The notes beneath the pieces are model-generated. The model searched no databases and was not told where the DNA came from. It was given only the letters and a program-made list of their open reading frames with translations. This document shows positions 46,030 to 55,839 of a stretch of DNA of 64,000 nt, one piece after another (position 1 is the first letter of the stretch; each line of letters starts with the position of its first letter). Source of the DNA: Terribacillus saccharophilus. Lineage in GTDB: Bacteria; Bacillota; Bacilli; Bacillales; Amphibacillaceae. The stretch lies in contig FOCD01000001.1 of the NCBI GenBank assembly GCA_900110015.1, positions 1,105,994-1,169,993 of the forward strand, given 5' to 3'. Position numbers and translations under genes: made by a program.

Positions 46030-47031
46030 TTAGAAATTCATCTCTAATAACTTCGATTTAGCAATATCCCAAAGCCCTTCCTTATAGTCCTTATCCCAAT
46101 CGCTTACACACAATTCAGGCAGGTGCTCTGATGGAAAATAACGCCTAACATTTTCGTTAGCTTTACTCAGAAACAACTCATTCACTTCTGACTGATGGAA
46201 GATAATTTGCGACGGGTTTAACAATGCGCTGATGGTTTGAATTAATTTTGAGATTAGTGATACAGACCTCTCATCTTTTATATCAAAGCCACTCTCTGGG
46301 AGGAATCGTTCTTTATCATTTAACGGAATAAATGAGAGTTCTCCACTGAACATCGTGTGCCCTTTTACTAGTTTTCCATTAATCAGAATACCCGCTCCTG
46401 GTCCATTTGCTCCCATATATATGTAGACAAGGGACGCTTCACTGGTTAGACCCTTTCTGTTCTGGTAACCGATAACAGCAGCATTCATGTCGTTCTCAAT
46501 TGCTACTTCAACTGGGAGATTTAAAATATCTTTCATATTTTGGTTTGCATAGAGAGGATATTCAGGTATGTAGCTTATTACGTCTCCGTTTACAGCTCCG
46601 GGTATGCCCATTGCAATTGTTCGGATGGAAGAATCATTTGCTAGTATCTTTCTCAAAAATGCAGATAAAGTATTTGGCTCCTGTTTTAAGAAGCTCTCCG
46701 CAGTATCTTCATGTATCTTTTTGTTGAAGGCATCCGTGATGACATACTTTGTTTCCTCTTTTTCCAAGTAAACTAGCAATGTATGTGCAAAGTCAGGATT
46801 ATAAGCATAACTTTGAGCTCTCCTGCCTCCTGCAGATGGTAACAGGCCCAAGGAGAGCACTTCTCCTCGGTCCACCATCTCCTTGATGAACTTGCTGGCA
46901 GTTGGAAAGCTTATCGAAAGAGCATTTGTGATTTCTGCTTTTGACATACTAGGAGTGTTCAACAGCGATTGCCGTATACCTCTTATAATGTTTGCTTTCA
47001 CCTGATCCTGCATAGTCATCTGATTATCCAA
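46030..47031 (-). CDS. ROK-family transcriptional regulator (NagC/XylR type)
   Basis: 333 residues from TTG 47031 with AAGGAAGG seven bases upstream. An N-terminal winged HTH (SKAEITNALSISFPTASKFIKEM) is followed by a ROK sugar-kinase-like domain (TIAMGIPGAVNGDV, VYIYMGANGPGAGILINGKL), but the zinc/His motif of kinases is degraded, so it is a sugar-sensing repressor rather than a kinase. Last gene of the VOC-maa-ROK operon; the palindrome over that promoter is the natural binding site. Confidence 0.87.
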   Translation of the reverse strand: MDNQMTMQDQVKANIIRGIRQSLLNTPSMSKAEITNALSISFPTASKFIKEMVDRGEVLSLGLLPSAGGRRAQSYAYNPDFAHTLLVYLEKEETKYVITDAFNKKIHEDTAESFLKQEPNTLSAFLRKILANDSSIRTIAMGIPGAVNGDVISYIPEYPLYANQNMKDILNLPVEVAIENDMNAAVIGYQNRKGLTSEASLVYIYMGANGPGAGILINGKLVKGHTMFSGELSFIPLNDKERFLPESGFDIKDERSVSLISKLIQTISALLNPSQIIFHQSEVNELFLSKANENVRRYFPSEHLPELCVSDWDKDYKEGLWDIAKSKLLEMNF

Positions 47032-47046
47032 CGTAATACCTTCCTT

Positions 47047-47610
47047 CTATACTTCAATAGCTTTGAGAATACGTGCAGGGTTGCCTCCAATTACAACATT
47101 GTCAGGTACACTCTTTGTTACAACAGACCCCGAAGCGACAACTACATTATTGCCGATAACAACTCCTGGATTTATTACCGCGCGTCCGCCAATCCATACA
47201 TTATCTCCAATGGTGACCGGCTTGCCATACTCTAGACCAGAATTGCGTTCTGCTGGTTCCAGAGGATGTGTTGCTGTGTAGATATGAACCCCAGGGCCAA
47301 ACATGCAATTATCTCCGATACGTATTTCACATACATCCAGCATAACACAATCAAAATTCGCATAAAAATTCTTTCCAACATGGATGTGAAAACCATAATC
47401 ACAGCGAAATGTTGGCATAATGGTTGTTGTTTCATCAGCAGATCCCAACAGCAGCTTCAGTATTTCTTTACGATGCTCTTCCTCATATCCTCTAGTATAA
47501 TTGTATTGATAAATTAGCTCTTGCGCCTCGACTCTGTTTTGCACTAATTCTTTGTCACCTGAAAGGTATAATTCACCTGCTGCCATTTTCTCTTTTTCTG
47601 TTAACAACAT
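47047..47610 (-). CDS. maa: Maltose O-acetyltransferase (Maa/LacA family)
   Basis: 187 residues. N-terminal maltose-acetyltransferase cap ([19 protein letters not shown]) and a left-handed beta-helix of hexapeptide repeats ([40 protein letters not shown]). The catalytic His is in YTATHPL. Transfers acetyl from acetyl-CoA to a sugar hydroxyl. TAGGAGG before the ATG. Co-transcribed with VOC and ROK genes, 15-base gaps. Confidence 0.92.
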   Translation of the reverse strand: MLLTEKEKMAAGELYLSGDKELVQNRVEAQELIYQYNYTRGYEEEHRKEILKLLLGSADETTTIMPTFRCDYGFHIHVGKNFYANFDCVMLDVCEIRIGDNCMFGPGVHIYTATHPLEPAERNSGLEYGKPVTIGDNVWIGGRAVINPGVVIGNNVVVASGSVVTKSVPDNVVIGGNPARILKAIEV

Positions 47611-47625
47611 TTCTTTTCCATCCTC

Positions 47626-48006
47626 CTAAATAGTAATTTCTACGGTATTTCCTTCTGGATCTTCTATGACGCTTTCATAGTAGCCATCTCCTGTTGTACG
47701 AGGTTCACCCTGGATCGTATAACCGTCATTTCTGAGTCTTTCAGTTAATATATCAACCTCTTCTTTGCTTCCTACAGAAAATGCTACATGTGCCCAACCT
47801 AATTGATCCGGCTGTGATTCTTTATCAATTCCCACCTTTTTCATTAGTTCCAATCTGGAACCGCTTGAAAAAGTAAGGAAATAAGAAGCAAAACCTTTCT
47901 TGTCATTTACATACAGATTGTTAATCTCAGCTCCAAAATAATGTGTGTAAAATTTCTTTATACGCTCAATATCTTTCACCCAGATGGCTACATGTTCAAT
48001 TTTCAT
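47626..48006 (-). CDS. VOC-family (glyoxalase-like) protein
   Basis: 126 residues with two beta-alpha-beta-beta-beta repeats: [20 protein letters not shown] at the start (metal His) and [20 protein letters not shown] in the second half; Glu in DPEGNTVEI is the usual third ligand. Metal-dependent lyase, epimerase or dioxygenase; reaction unknown. First gene of the operon with maa and ROK, directly behind the palindromic operator. Confidence 0.87.
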   Translation of the reverse strand: MKIEHVAIWVKDIERIKKFYTHYFGAEINNLYVNDKKGFASYFLTFSSGSRLELMKKVGIDKESQPDQLGWAHVAFSVGSKEEVDILTERLRNDGYTIQGEPRTTGDGYYESVIEDPEGNTVEITI

Positions 48007-48026
48007 TCGTTAGCTCCCTTTCATCA

Positions 48027-48078
48027 ACACTTATTAAACTAGTTTAATAAGTGTACATAAGATAATTTACTTCATCAA
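48027..48078 (-). promoter_or_regulatory. Perfect 28-bp palindrome over the VOC-maa-ROK promoter
   Basis: 48027-48054 is a perfect palindrome, each arm ACACTTATTAAACT. Minus strand TTGATG (48073-48078), 17 bases, TACACT (48050-48055) is a plausible promoter whose -10 overlaps the palindrome edge. Similar in look to XylR operators of Bacillus; ROK is encoded in the operon. Confidence 0.75.
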
Positions 48079-48870
48079 GTTAATCATTTTCTGAATCGTT
48101 AGCAGTACTCCATTTTCTTCGTTCGTTTTCGTTATAAAACTGGCTGCTGCTTTCGTATTGTCACAAGCATTCGCCATTGCAAAACTATAGTCTGCAATAT
48201 CCATCAACTCAACATCGTTTTCCCCATCTCCAAAAGACATCGTTTCTTCTTTCGTCGCCCCCACAATTTCTTGCAGCTTTTGCACGGTTTTCCCCTTGTG
48301 AACGTCAGCTGCTGTAATATCCAGCCATGCCGGTTCAGAAGCGACCATATACATCGGTGCAGTGTATGTCTGCTTCAACAAGTGCTCTTTAAGTGCAACC
48401 GATCCGAGTGATCTATCAAAGACAGTAATTTTTACAAGCTCAGATTCAATAGCAGTTAAATCATCTGTTTTTTTAACTTCCTTGTAAGAATTTCGGACTA
48501 CTTTATAGTCATCTTCAGATATATCCGACCTTACGTATGCAGACTCTCCAGTACACGCAATCACAGTTACCTTTTGATTATTAGCCTCAATATTACGTAT
48601 AAGGTCATTCCCCAATGTCTTATCAAGCGGGAAATCTTTTATCAGTTCACCATCTCTTTTAATGCGAGTGGCGCTATCTCCCAGCACCCAAATATCAGAA
48701 TGTCCTTCAAAAAGTTCTTCGACCCTTTCGCACTGTTTCCCTGTACAAGCAGCAAAGATTACACCGTTTTCTTTCATCATTTTGTGAGTTTCGTCAAAGA
48801 GTTCTTTGTCAAAGCTGCCCTTGTTATTCAAAAAAGTCCCGTCTAAGTCTGTTACAACCAGTTTTAGCAT
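48067..48870 (-). CDS. Cof-type HAD phosphatase
   Basis: 267 residues. Motif I VVTDLDGTFLNNKG, motif II FAACTGKQ, motif III and IV in MSFGDGENDVELMDIADYSFAMANA, with the C2B cap in between: the standard Cof/YidA layout. Hydrolyses sugar phosphates, pyridoxal phosphate or FMN. Its 3' end carries the -35 of the next operon. Monocistronic. Confidence 0.9.
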   Translation of the reverse strand: MLKLVVTDLDGTFLNNKGSFDKELFDETHKMMKENGVIFAACTGKQCERVEELFEGHSDIWVLGDSATRIKRDGELIKDFPLDKTLGNDLIRNIEANNQKVTVIACTGESAYVRSDISEDDYKVVRNSYKEVKKTDDLTAIESELVKITVFDRSLGSVALKEHLLKQTYTAPMYMVASEPAWLDITAADVHKGKTVQKLQEIVGATKEETMSFGDGENDVELMDIADYSFAMANACDNTKAAASFITKTNEENGVLLTIQKMINLMK

Positions 48871-48995
48871 GTATCATATCTCCTTCACTTGTGATAAGTA
48901 CGAATGAAGCATACATCCTGGGATCGATTTCATGTCAATAATTTTTTATTCGAAAAGAATTGGATGACAACACATAATGTACACAAAGCATATTT

Positions 48996-49011
48996 ATAAT
49001 GAGAATAATTA
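48996..49011. promoter_or_regulatory. Fur-like site before a small membrane protein gene
   Basis: ATAATGAGAATAATTA agrees with 14 of 16 bases of the matching part of the Fur consensus (ATAATGATAATCATTA). It lies 24 bases before the small gene's ATG and could also face the divergent Cof gene. AT-rich context weakens the call. Confidence 0.35.
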
Positions 49012-49034
49012 GAATAAACTAAAGGAGACGTAAG

Positions 49035-49214
49035 ATGTTATTGCTATTGATCGGCATTCTCGTTGTAGTCGTTATTACCGTCACCACTCCTAAAGATCTT
49101 TTTCATTCTCCAGATGAAATCTCTGCAGCTATCGCACAAAAAGCCAAAAGAGACGCAGCAAGCTACATAAATACAAATAGAAACAACATCAGCAAATCTG
49201 ACCTCCACAACTAA
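49035..49214 (+). CDS. Small membrane-anchored protein, 59 residues
   Basis: ATG 49035 has AAAGGAG seven bases upstream. One N-terminal hydrophobic helix (LLLLIGILVVVVITVTT) then a 40-residue soluble, charged tail (DEISAAIAQKAKRDAASYIN). Probably anchored in the membrane with the tail in the cytoplasm or outside. Terminator follows. Family not recognised. Confidence 0.7.
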   Translation: MLLLLIGILVVVVITVTTPKDLFHSPDEISAAIAQKAKRDAASYINTNRNNISKSDLHN

Positions 49215-49241
49215 TTAACCTGCAAATAAAGCTGTAATTAA

Positions 49242-49274
49242 AAAGAACAACAAGCTGACAGCTTGTTGTTCTTT
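49242..49274. terminator. Terminator between small gene and paiA
   Basis: A 14-bp perfect stem (AAAGAACAACAAGC / GCTTGTTGTTCTTT) with TGACA loop, usable from both sides. Confidence 0.88.
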
Positions 49275-49300
49275 CATGCATAATGTAGGTTATTTTTACC

Positions 49301-49843
<543 letters not shown>

Positions 49844-50296
49844 TCAATAGTTTCGCTTATTTCCTTTTTTCACATATTCCCAGTCTGTTTCAATATTCTT
49901 TCTAACTTTTTGCAGAAGTACGTGAATGATTTCTACCTCTTCTTCAGATAATCCAGCTAACGCAACCTTATCCGAATGATCATTTTCTCTTCTTATGAAA
50001 TGATAAACACGTTCCCCTTTTTCTGTTGGGAACAGTTTCTTGATTTTTTGATTATGCTCATCATCTCTCTTATCAATAAAGCCATTGATCTCAAGCTTTT
50101 TTATAGAACGCGCTGCAGTTGTTCGATCTACTTTAATCATTTCTGCTAGCTTTTCTTGAATAATTCCTGGATTTTCAACAATTCGAACAAGATACAAATA
50201 CTGCCCCTTGGCAAGATCATATTCTTTAAATTCTATATTGCTTATAGAATCCAGTGCTCTAGCTATCATTCCTATCTCGCGTAGAATCTCCTTCAT
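49844..50296 (-). CDS. MarR-family transcriptional regulator
   Basis: 150 residues. Winged helix with QEKLAEMIKVDRTTAARSIK as HTH and the wing KRDDEHNQKIKKLFPTEKGE. The nearby paiA gene, 24 bases downstream, is probably in the same transcript, so this regulator may control polyamine acetylation or itself. No clear palindrome was found in the 287-base gap upstream. Confidence 0.9.
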   Translation of the reverse strand: MKEILREIGMIARALDSISNIEFKEYDLAKGQYLYLVRIVENPGIIQEKLAEMIKVDRTTAARSIKKLEINGFIDKRDDEHNQKIKKLFPTEKGERVYHFIRRENDHSDKVALAGLSEEEVEIIHVLLQKVRKNIETDWEYVKKGNKRNY

Positions 50297-50583
50297 ATAT
50301 ACAACTCCACTTTTTTTCTATGTATAAATAGTAAAGAGTTTTTGTTGCATTTGCAACATAAACTCTTTACTTCATTTTTTATTATCTATTGTAATGATCT
50401 GTTTTTCATGGAAAGATAGCTTTTGATACAATTATACTCCGTATTATGTAAATGTTTGTAAAATTTTATTGTGGCATAAGTAATTCAGCTATTTTAAAAG
50501 TCAAAGACCTTTTCATTTATGTTATTAGTTGCTATGTGAACTTCCTTCAAGGAAAAACCAATAAGATCGAGAATAATGCTTTC

Positions 50584-50784
50584 CTAATGTCTTTCATCTG
50601 GCATTAATATGATTGCTAGTATATATAAACCAACTAAATAGAAATTGAATGTAACTAAAGTGATACATAGAAACACAATTCGTAGCAACCTAGAATTCCA
50701 ACCAAAAAACTGAGCTATACCGCCTAACACACCAAAGCTCACTCGATCAATAGAAGATCTAGTCAATTTTCTTTCAACCTTCAA
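50584..50784 (-). CDS. PspC-domain membrane protein
   Basis: 66 residues from TTG 50784, after AAGGAGG. PspC domain: KLTRSSIDRVSFGVLGGIAQ, FFGWNSRLLRIVFLCITLVT, then a membrane helix. Short PspC proteins are membrane-stress related in Firmicutes. Single gene; about 250 bases of unassigned DNA on each side. Confidence 0.85.
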   Translation of the reverse strand: MKVERKLTRSSIDRVSFGVLGGIAQFFGWNSRLLRIVFLCITLVTFNFYLVGLYILAIILMPDERH

Positions 50785-51049
50785 AATTGCAGCCTCCTTT
50801 TCAGAAATCCTTTAACATATAAAGTTAGATCATTTCTTTGCTTTCATATTCTGCCAGTACAAGTAATAATTCTTTCTACAACCTAGAATCCCTTCATTAG
50901 CTAATACAAAATTACTTATCTAAAACCCGTCACAAGGAGGAGTCATACCTTTGGCTAGAGAAAAATGGTGGTGTATTACATAAAAAGGGTACAGTTGCTT
51001 GCTAAATTCATTACACACAAACATTTTAAAGAAACAGTCCGCTTACAAA

Positions 51050-51391
51050 TTAAAATACCGGGTACGTAAGAATGTGCGTGTAGCCTAATAGTTCACCATC
51101 TGTATTTACGATAATCTCATCTATTCCGTATCTATTATGTGCCTGGTAATAAGGATATACTTTGAGTGTTATTTCATAGATTCCCCCAACACCATATAGC
51201 TGCCTTATTTTAAGAATCTCTGTGTCAAAGGCCGCCCAACTAAGTTTGTCAGGAACATTTTTATCTTTTTTATAAATCTCACTTATTGCTTTATCAACAG
51301 GCATCCTTAGACTGCTGATCAATGCAAATCGAAATGTATCACACAATGCTGTTTCTGCTTCATTCAGGGTTGAATGATATGCTCGATACAT
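51050..51391 (-). CDS. DUF3888-like protein, apparently without its usual signal peptide
   Basis: 113 residues from ATG 51391, after GGGGGA. The order of blocks, ETALCDTFRFALISSLRMPV, SWAAFDTEILKIRQL, YEITLKVYPYYQAHNRYGID and DGELLGYTHI, fits DUF3888 as I recall it. Members normally carry an N-terminal signal sequence; none is found in frame upstream here, so the 5' end may be lost. Function unknown. Confidence 0.55.
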   Translation of the reverse strand: MYRAYHSTLNEAETALCDTFRFALISSLRMPVDKAISEIYKKDKNVPDKLSWAAFDTEILKIRQLYGVGGIYEITLKVYPYYQAHNRYGIDEIIVNTDGELLGYTHILTYPVF

Positions 51392-51524
51392 CAGTATTCC
51401 CCCAGCGTGCATATTTTGTATACTATATGCGGCTGCACTTCAATAAGCTCTTGCATCCTGTTACTAACTCATCAAATTAGAAATATGCGATATATTCTAT
51501 AATGGTTTTTAAGAGAAGCGACAT

Positions 51525-52292
51525 CTAAATATCATCTTCTAATTTCATTGTTATTAGAAAAGGCATATATCCGTCCCTAATATTTACAAAGTCAGCTGCG
51601 ACATCTTTTAAATAAGCTATTCCATTTGTAGAGTATTCGCTTTTTTTAATTATAGACAATGCTTTTAAAGCACCGTCTAAAATATCTTTTTCTTTTGTAA
51701 TGAAATATACTCCAACATACGTTCCTCTTTCTTTTCTATAATTGGCTAGTTCACTATCTTCTACTTTTCGATACTTACTAATTTTAATTCGCTCATTTGA
51801 ATCATCTAAGTTCTTTAAGATAACTCCAGAATGATAACCGTCTACTATATAATTAGTTATTATTTCTTCTTGCGATAATGTTTCGTCTAGAGACAGACTT
51901 TCTTCATCATAATCCTGTAAAAACACCTAGTGGTCTCCTACTAAATTATAATGTTCAAGTTCTAGAATCTTTTGATTCAAAGCTTCTTTCACTATTACTA
52001 ATTCATTAATTTTCTTCTCAATCTTACAATGCTGCTGAGATAAGGTTTCAATTCCCGTTGCTATATTATCGACAGAAAGCTGTTTTTTTATTTCTAATAA
52101 AGTGAACCCTACACTCTGCAAAGCTCTAATCTTACTTAAAATATCTATTTGATCCAGCGTATAGTATCTATAACCATTACTCTCTACTATTGCAGGCTTA
52201 AGTAAATCAATTTGATCATAATAAAAAAGTGTTTTTTTATTGATATTGCAAATCCTTGCGATTTCTCCGGAAGTTATTTTTTGTTTTTTCAT
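51525..52292 (-). pseudogene. MerR-family regulator with effector-binding domain, split by an in-frame TAG
   Basis: The N-terminal 121 codons (52292-51930) give a MerR HTH (TSGEIARICNINKKTLFYYD) and dimer helix. A TAG at 51927-51929 is followed in the same frame, with no gap, by 133 codons (to 51525) of a GyrI/BmrR-like ligand domain (KVEDSELANYRKERGTYVGV). Together they make about 255 residues, the normal size of a drug-sensing MerR protein. One substitution explains the break. If GTG 51926 is used, two pieces could still be made. It faces the exporter gene. Confidence 0.8.
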
Positions 52293-52300
52293 TTTTCTCC

Positions 52301-52331
52301 TTGAGTGTACAGTAAGTGGATACTTTATTTT
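52301..52331 (+). promoter_or_regulatory. Candidate MerR-type promoter of the exporter gene
   Basis: TTGAGT, 19 bases, TATTTT. The over-long spacer is the mark of MerR-activated promoters, and it contains the small dyad AAGT-GGAT-ACTT. It lies between the divergent MerR and exporter genes. Confidence 0.45.
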
Positions 52332-52398
52332 TATATTATCAGTTAAATACAGGGAATACTAATGAGCTGATGAAATAACAATTGAGGAGAGCTTTATA

Positions 52399-53769
52399 TT
52401 GAAATCACAAGGGACTTCCGAGGAATCTATATATTTCCATTCAAAAAAAGTTATAGTCTTAACATGTATCGTTCTCGCTTTTGCAGTAATGAATGGAACA
52501 ATGTTCAATGTAGCAATACCCGATATATCTGAATCCTTTAAATTAACACCAGCACAAGTCAGCTGGGTAGTAACTAGTTTTACTACTGTTTTTGCAATTG
52601 GGACTTTAATATATGGTAAACTAACTGATTTCTATTCCATTCGAACACTTTATACCATCGGGTTAAGCTTTTTTGCATTGGGAGCTTTTATTGGCTTTTT
52701 ATCACCGAATTTCGAAACATTGATTGTTGCAAGAATCCTTCAAGCTATTGGAGCTGCTTCTGTACCTCCTCTATCTTTTATAGTACCCACACGTTTTTCT
52801 CAAAATAAGAGAGGAAGAATGTTTGGATATCTAGCTTCAACTATCGCATTTTCTTCTGGAATCGGACCTATAGTTGGAGGTGTTATCGGTGGGACCTTAC
52901 ATTGGCGATATATTTTTTTGATTTCTATGGTGAGTGCTTTTTCCATTCCCTTATTCCGAAAATGGTTCCCTCACGAATCTAAACAGAAAGGAAAAATTGA
53001 CTTTATTGGAGCTGCACTAGTAGGATTAACGGTTACCAGTCTATTATTTTTAATCACGACTGCCAGTTGGATATCTATACTTTTCTTCACCACTTTTATT
53101 TTACTTTTAGCATGGCGAACAAAATCTACCGATTCACCATTTATTAATCCTGGCATGTTCAAAATTAGAAATTACACCGTCACTCTGATTATTAGTTTTC
53201 TTGGTAACTTTATAGTATTAGGATTAATATTCTTAATCCCCATCATGCTGAGGGGACTCTATGATTTATCCATGATTGAAATAGGTTTAATTCTGTTTCC
53301 AGGCGCAATAGTAGCTGGATTAATTGGACAGTGGACTGGAAGGGTCATAGAAATACGAGGTGGTCAATCCGTAGTTAAGATTGGACTGCTATTAATTTCA
53401 TGTGGGACCTTATTTATATCCACTTTTACCGGCTCTAACATCTTACTAATAGCATTAGGACTTTTAATCACTTACCTTGGTTTTCCATTAATTCAAAGCG
53501 GCACAGCTGCTTTAATTAGTATGAATTTAACTAAAAAACAAAATGGAGTGGGTATGGGTCTGTTTAATTTATTTAACTTTTTTGCAGGTGCTTTTAGCAG
53601 TGCTTTATTTGGAAAGATACTTGAGGATAAAGACATTTCTTTGCAAATTAATCCCTTTTCCCTTACTGGAGAAAGTTTGATCTACAGCAATATATACATT
53701 ATGTTCACTATTATAGGGCTGTTATCTATGTTGTTATTTTCTATCGGTATTAAACATAAAAAATCGTAA
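52399..53769 (+). CDS. DHA2-type MFS drug exporter (TetA(L)-like)
   Basis: 456 residues from TTG 52399, after GAGGAGAG. Fourteen membrane segments can be drawn. Motif A is YGKLTDFYSIRTLY and motif C of antiporters is SGIGPIVGGVIGG; the N-terminus (NGTMFNVAIPDISESFKLTP) resembles the Tet(K)/Tet(L) and LmrB-type pumps. Likely proton-driven export of a drug or cation. Control by the divergent MerR gene is expected, but that gene is interrupted. Confidence 0.88.
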   Translation: MKSQGTSEESIYFHSKKVIVLTCIVLAFAVMNGTMFNVAIPDISESFKLTPAQVSWVVTSFTTVFAIGTLIYGKLTDFYSIRTLYTIGLSFFALGAFIGFLSPNFETLIVARILQAIGAASVPPLSFIVPTRFSQNKRGRMFGYLASTIAFSSGIGPIVGGVIGGTLHWRYIFLISMVSAFSIPLFRKWFPHESKQKGKIDFIGAALVGLTVTSLLFLITTASWISILFFTTFILLLAWRTKSTDSPFINPGMFKIRNYTVTLIISFLGNFIVLGLIFLIPIMLRGLYDLSMIEIGLILFPGAIVAGLIGQWTGRVIEIRGGQSVVKIGLLLISCGTLFISTFTGSNILLIALGLLITYLGFPLIQSGTAALISMNLTKKQNGVGMGLFNLFNFFAGAFSSALFGKILEDKDISLQINPFSLTGESLIYSNIYIMFTIIGLLSMLLFSIGIKHKKS

Positions 53770-53938
53770 TACAGCGTATCGGAACCTGCTCAAGACGGCA
53801 TAATTGTATAAGGTAAATCTTCCTCCCAAACTTTCTGTTCCTAAGCTTCTTTAATTGTATCAATTTCTGCTATAATAGCTTTTCTTGAAAGAACCTTTAT
53901 TCTAAAAAAACGTACGTAAAAGTGCATGTAAAAAGTAG

Positions 53939-53975
53939 AACGTTCAAAAATCGTTTTTAATATGTTTTGAACGTT
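53939..53975. repeat. Inverted repeat, 11-bp arms
   Basis: AACGTTCAAAA and TTTTGAACGTT, perfect, separated by 15 bases. No long T-tract follows and no gene ends nearby, so a terminator is unlikely. Confidence 0.7.
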
Positions 53976-54005
53976 GATTTAGTTGGTATTCACTTAGAAT
54001 CATAA

Positions 54006-54033
54006 TGTTCGTAAAAGTGTACTTTTATGAACA
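54006..54033. repeat. 28-bp palindrome with core AAAAGTGTACTTTT
   Basis: Arms TGTTCGTAAAAGT and ACTTTTATGAACA around a central GT, one mismatched pair. The core of 14 bases recurs exactly at 63570-63583, 9.5 kb away. Confidence 0.7.
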
Positions 54034-54352
54034 CTGTTTATCTGATTCTATAACAACCTCTATATAGAGATATGATATTCCTTCATGGATGCTCATTCGT
54101 AATTATTTCTTGTTCATTCTCTTCTTAAAAACCAGATATAGTTATTGTTAGCTTAATAGATTAAAAAATGAAATAAAAACAACCACACTTATCTCTACTA
54201 TTGTGTGTATAAGACGATAATATCAATTTATGTTGTGTCAGAGAATATCCACAATAGAAAGATATTCTTTATCGTTTTTTTCGATCAGTCTAGAGTGCTA
54301 CCACCCGAAATTTTATACTTACTTAAATTCTGTTAATCATAGTAAAAAGACA

Positions 54353-55591
54353 TTATGAATGATATTTTCTTATAATAATTGCTGCGTTATGTCCACCAAA
54401 CCCAAAAGAATTCGAAAGACCAATACTCATTTCAGCTTTTTTTGAAACGTTTGGTGTGTAATCTAAATCGCACTGAAGGTCAGGATTAGTAAGATTAATT
54501 GTTGGAGGAATTATCCCTCTATTTAAACTATTAATTAAAGCTATAGCTTCGATGCCTCCCGCTGCACCTAACATGTGACCTAGCATCGATTTGTTTGCTG
54601 TTATTGGAATACTATATGCTTGATCACCAAAGAGTTGTTTTATTGCATTTGTTTCTGCAAGATCGCCAGCAAAAGTACTTGTTGCATGAGCACTTATGAC
54701 ATCAATATCTTTTATAGTTAGATTTGCATTGCTTAAGGCTTTTTTCATGGCAAGGAATGCTCCTTTTCCTTCTGGATGTGGCGTTACCATGTGGTAAGCA
54801 TCCGAACTAGCGCCATAACCAATTATCTCGCCATGAATATGTGCGCCTCTTCTCAATGCGCTGCTTAACGATTCTAAGATTAGTATTCCGGCTCCTTCTG
54901 CCATGACAAACCCATCACGTTCACTATCGAAGGGACGACTTGCTTCAGCAGGAACACGGTTTCTCTCTGAGAGTGCTTTAGCATTTCCAAAGCTAGATAA
55001 ACTTATTTCAGTTATCGCTGCTTCGGAGCCTCCTGCGAAAATCACATCGGCTTCTCCTGTTTGGATAACCTTGAAAGCCTCACCAATAGCTGTATTTCCT
55101 ATTGCACAGGCTGACACAGGTGCCATTGATGGGCCCATTGCTTGAAATCTTATACTTACTTGTGCCGCTGCGGCATTTGCTATCATTGCTGGAACCAAAG
55201 TAGGGCTCACTCTACTAGGTCCTTTTTTTCTTAATGTATCTATACTATCCAATAAAGACTGGATCCCACCTATTCCAGAGCCTATATAGACTCCTATCCT
55301 TTCAGGATCAATTTCGCTGTCTTCCAGTTTTGAGTCTATCCATGCTTCTTCAGCTGCAACTAAAGCAAACTGAGCAAATCGATCCAGTTTTCTCGATTCC
55401 TTCCTTCCAAGTAATTCTGTTGCATCGAAATTCTTAACAACCCCTGCAATTTTTGATTTATATTCATCAGTATTAAATGAATCAATATTTGAAATACCGG
55501 ATACACCATTAATAAGATTGTTCCAAAATGTTTCTGTAGTATTTCCAATGGGAGAAATTGCTCCCATACCCGTTATTACTACTCTTTCCAT
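54353..55591 (-). CDS. fabF: Beta-ketoacyl-ACP synthase II (FabF)
   Basis: 412 residues from ATG 55591, after GGAGGTAGAGG. Thiolase fold with the full Cys-His-His set: Cys in APVSACAIGNTAIGE, His in ISAHATSTFAGDLAE and His in NKSMLGHMLGAAGG. It elongates acyl-ACP with malonyl-ACP. Active-site surroundings differ from the house-keeping text (ISAHATSTFAGD rather than NAHGTSTPLND), there is no fabH, acpP or FapR-type site nearby, and it lies in an accessory block; it is likely a second copy with a special role. Confidence 0.9.
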   Translation of the reverse strand: MERVVITGMGAISPIGNTTETFWNNLINGVSGISNIDSFNTDEYKSKIAGVVKNFDATELLGRKESRKLDRFAQFALVAAEEAWIDSKLEDSEIDPERIGVYIGSGIGGIQSLLDSIDTLRKKGPSRVSPTLVPAMIANAAAAQVSIRFQAMGPSMAPVSACAIGNTAIGEAFKVIQTGEADVIFAGGSEAAITEISLSSFGNAKALSERNRVPAEASRPFDSERDGFVMAEGAGILILESLSSALRRGAHIHGEIIGYGASSDAYHMVTPHPEGKGAFLAMKKALSNANLTIKDIDVISAHATSTFAGDLAETNAIKQLFGDQAYSIPITANKSMLGHMLGAAGGIEAIALINSLNRGIIPPTINLTNPDLQCDLDYTPNVSKKAEMSIGLSNSFGFGGHNAAIIIRKYHS

Positions 55592-55839
55592 GTCCTCTAC
55601 CTCCATAGTGGTGCTCTTAAACGTTTGTGTGTACCTATACCTTAGATGCGAATATTTATTAAATTGTTAATCAAGAGGCATTACCTGGTGGTATAGTTTA
55701 ACTGTATTTATTCCCACTATCAGCAATTCATTTATAACAGGAAGGCTGCCTTGTCAAAGGTATAAAATAAGCATTGACCTTAATGGATCAAGGCCCCAAG
55801 TCTTTAGGTTTTTATAGTTAACGCCAAATAGTAAAACTA

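Larger units (their letters stand above)
53770..54352. other. Gene-free region rich in inverted repeats
   Basis: 583 bases, very AT-rich, no credible ORF. It holds a perfect 11-bp inverted repeat (53939-53975), a 28-bp near-perfect palindrome (54006-54033), the word CGTAAAAGTG twice (around 53913 and 54010), and an AGAATATC / GATATTCT stem at 54242-54268 followed after seven bases by a T-run. Confidence 0.6.

Noticed and set aside
53939-53975. LexA (SOS) box in AACGTTC-containing repeat
   Set aside because: The Bacillus LexA site needs CGAAC-N4-GTTCG; here GAAC and GTTC run together without the 4-base spacer.
53770-54352. CRISPR-like or insertion-sequence-end interpretation of the repeats
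   Set aside because: No regularly spaced direct repeats, no transposase frame and no target-site duplication visible.
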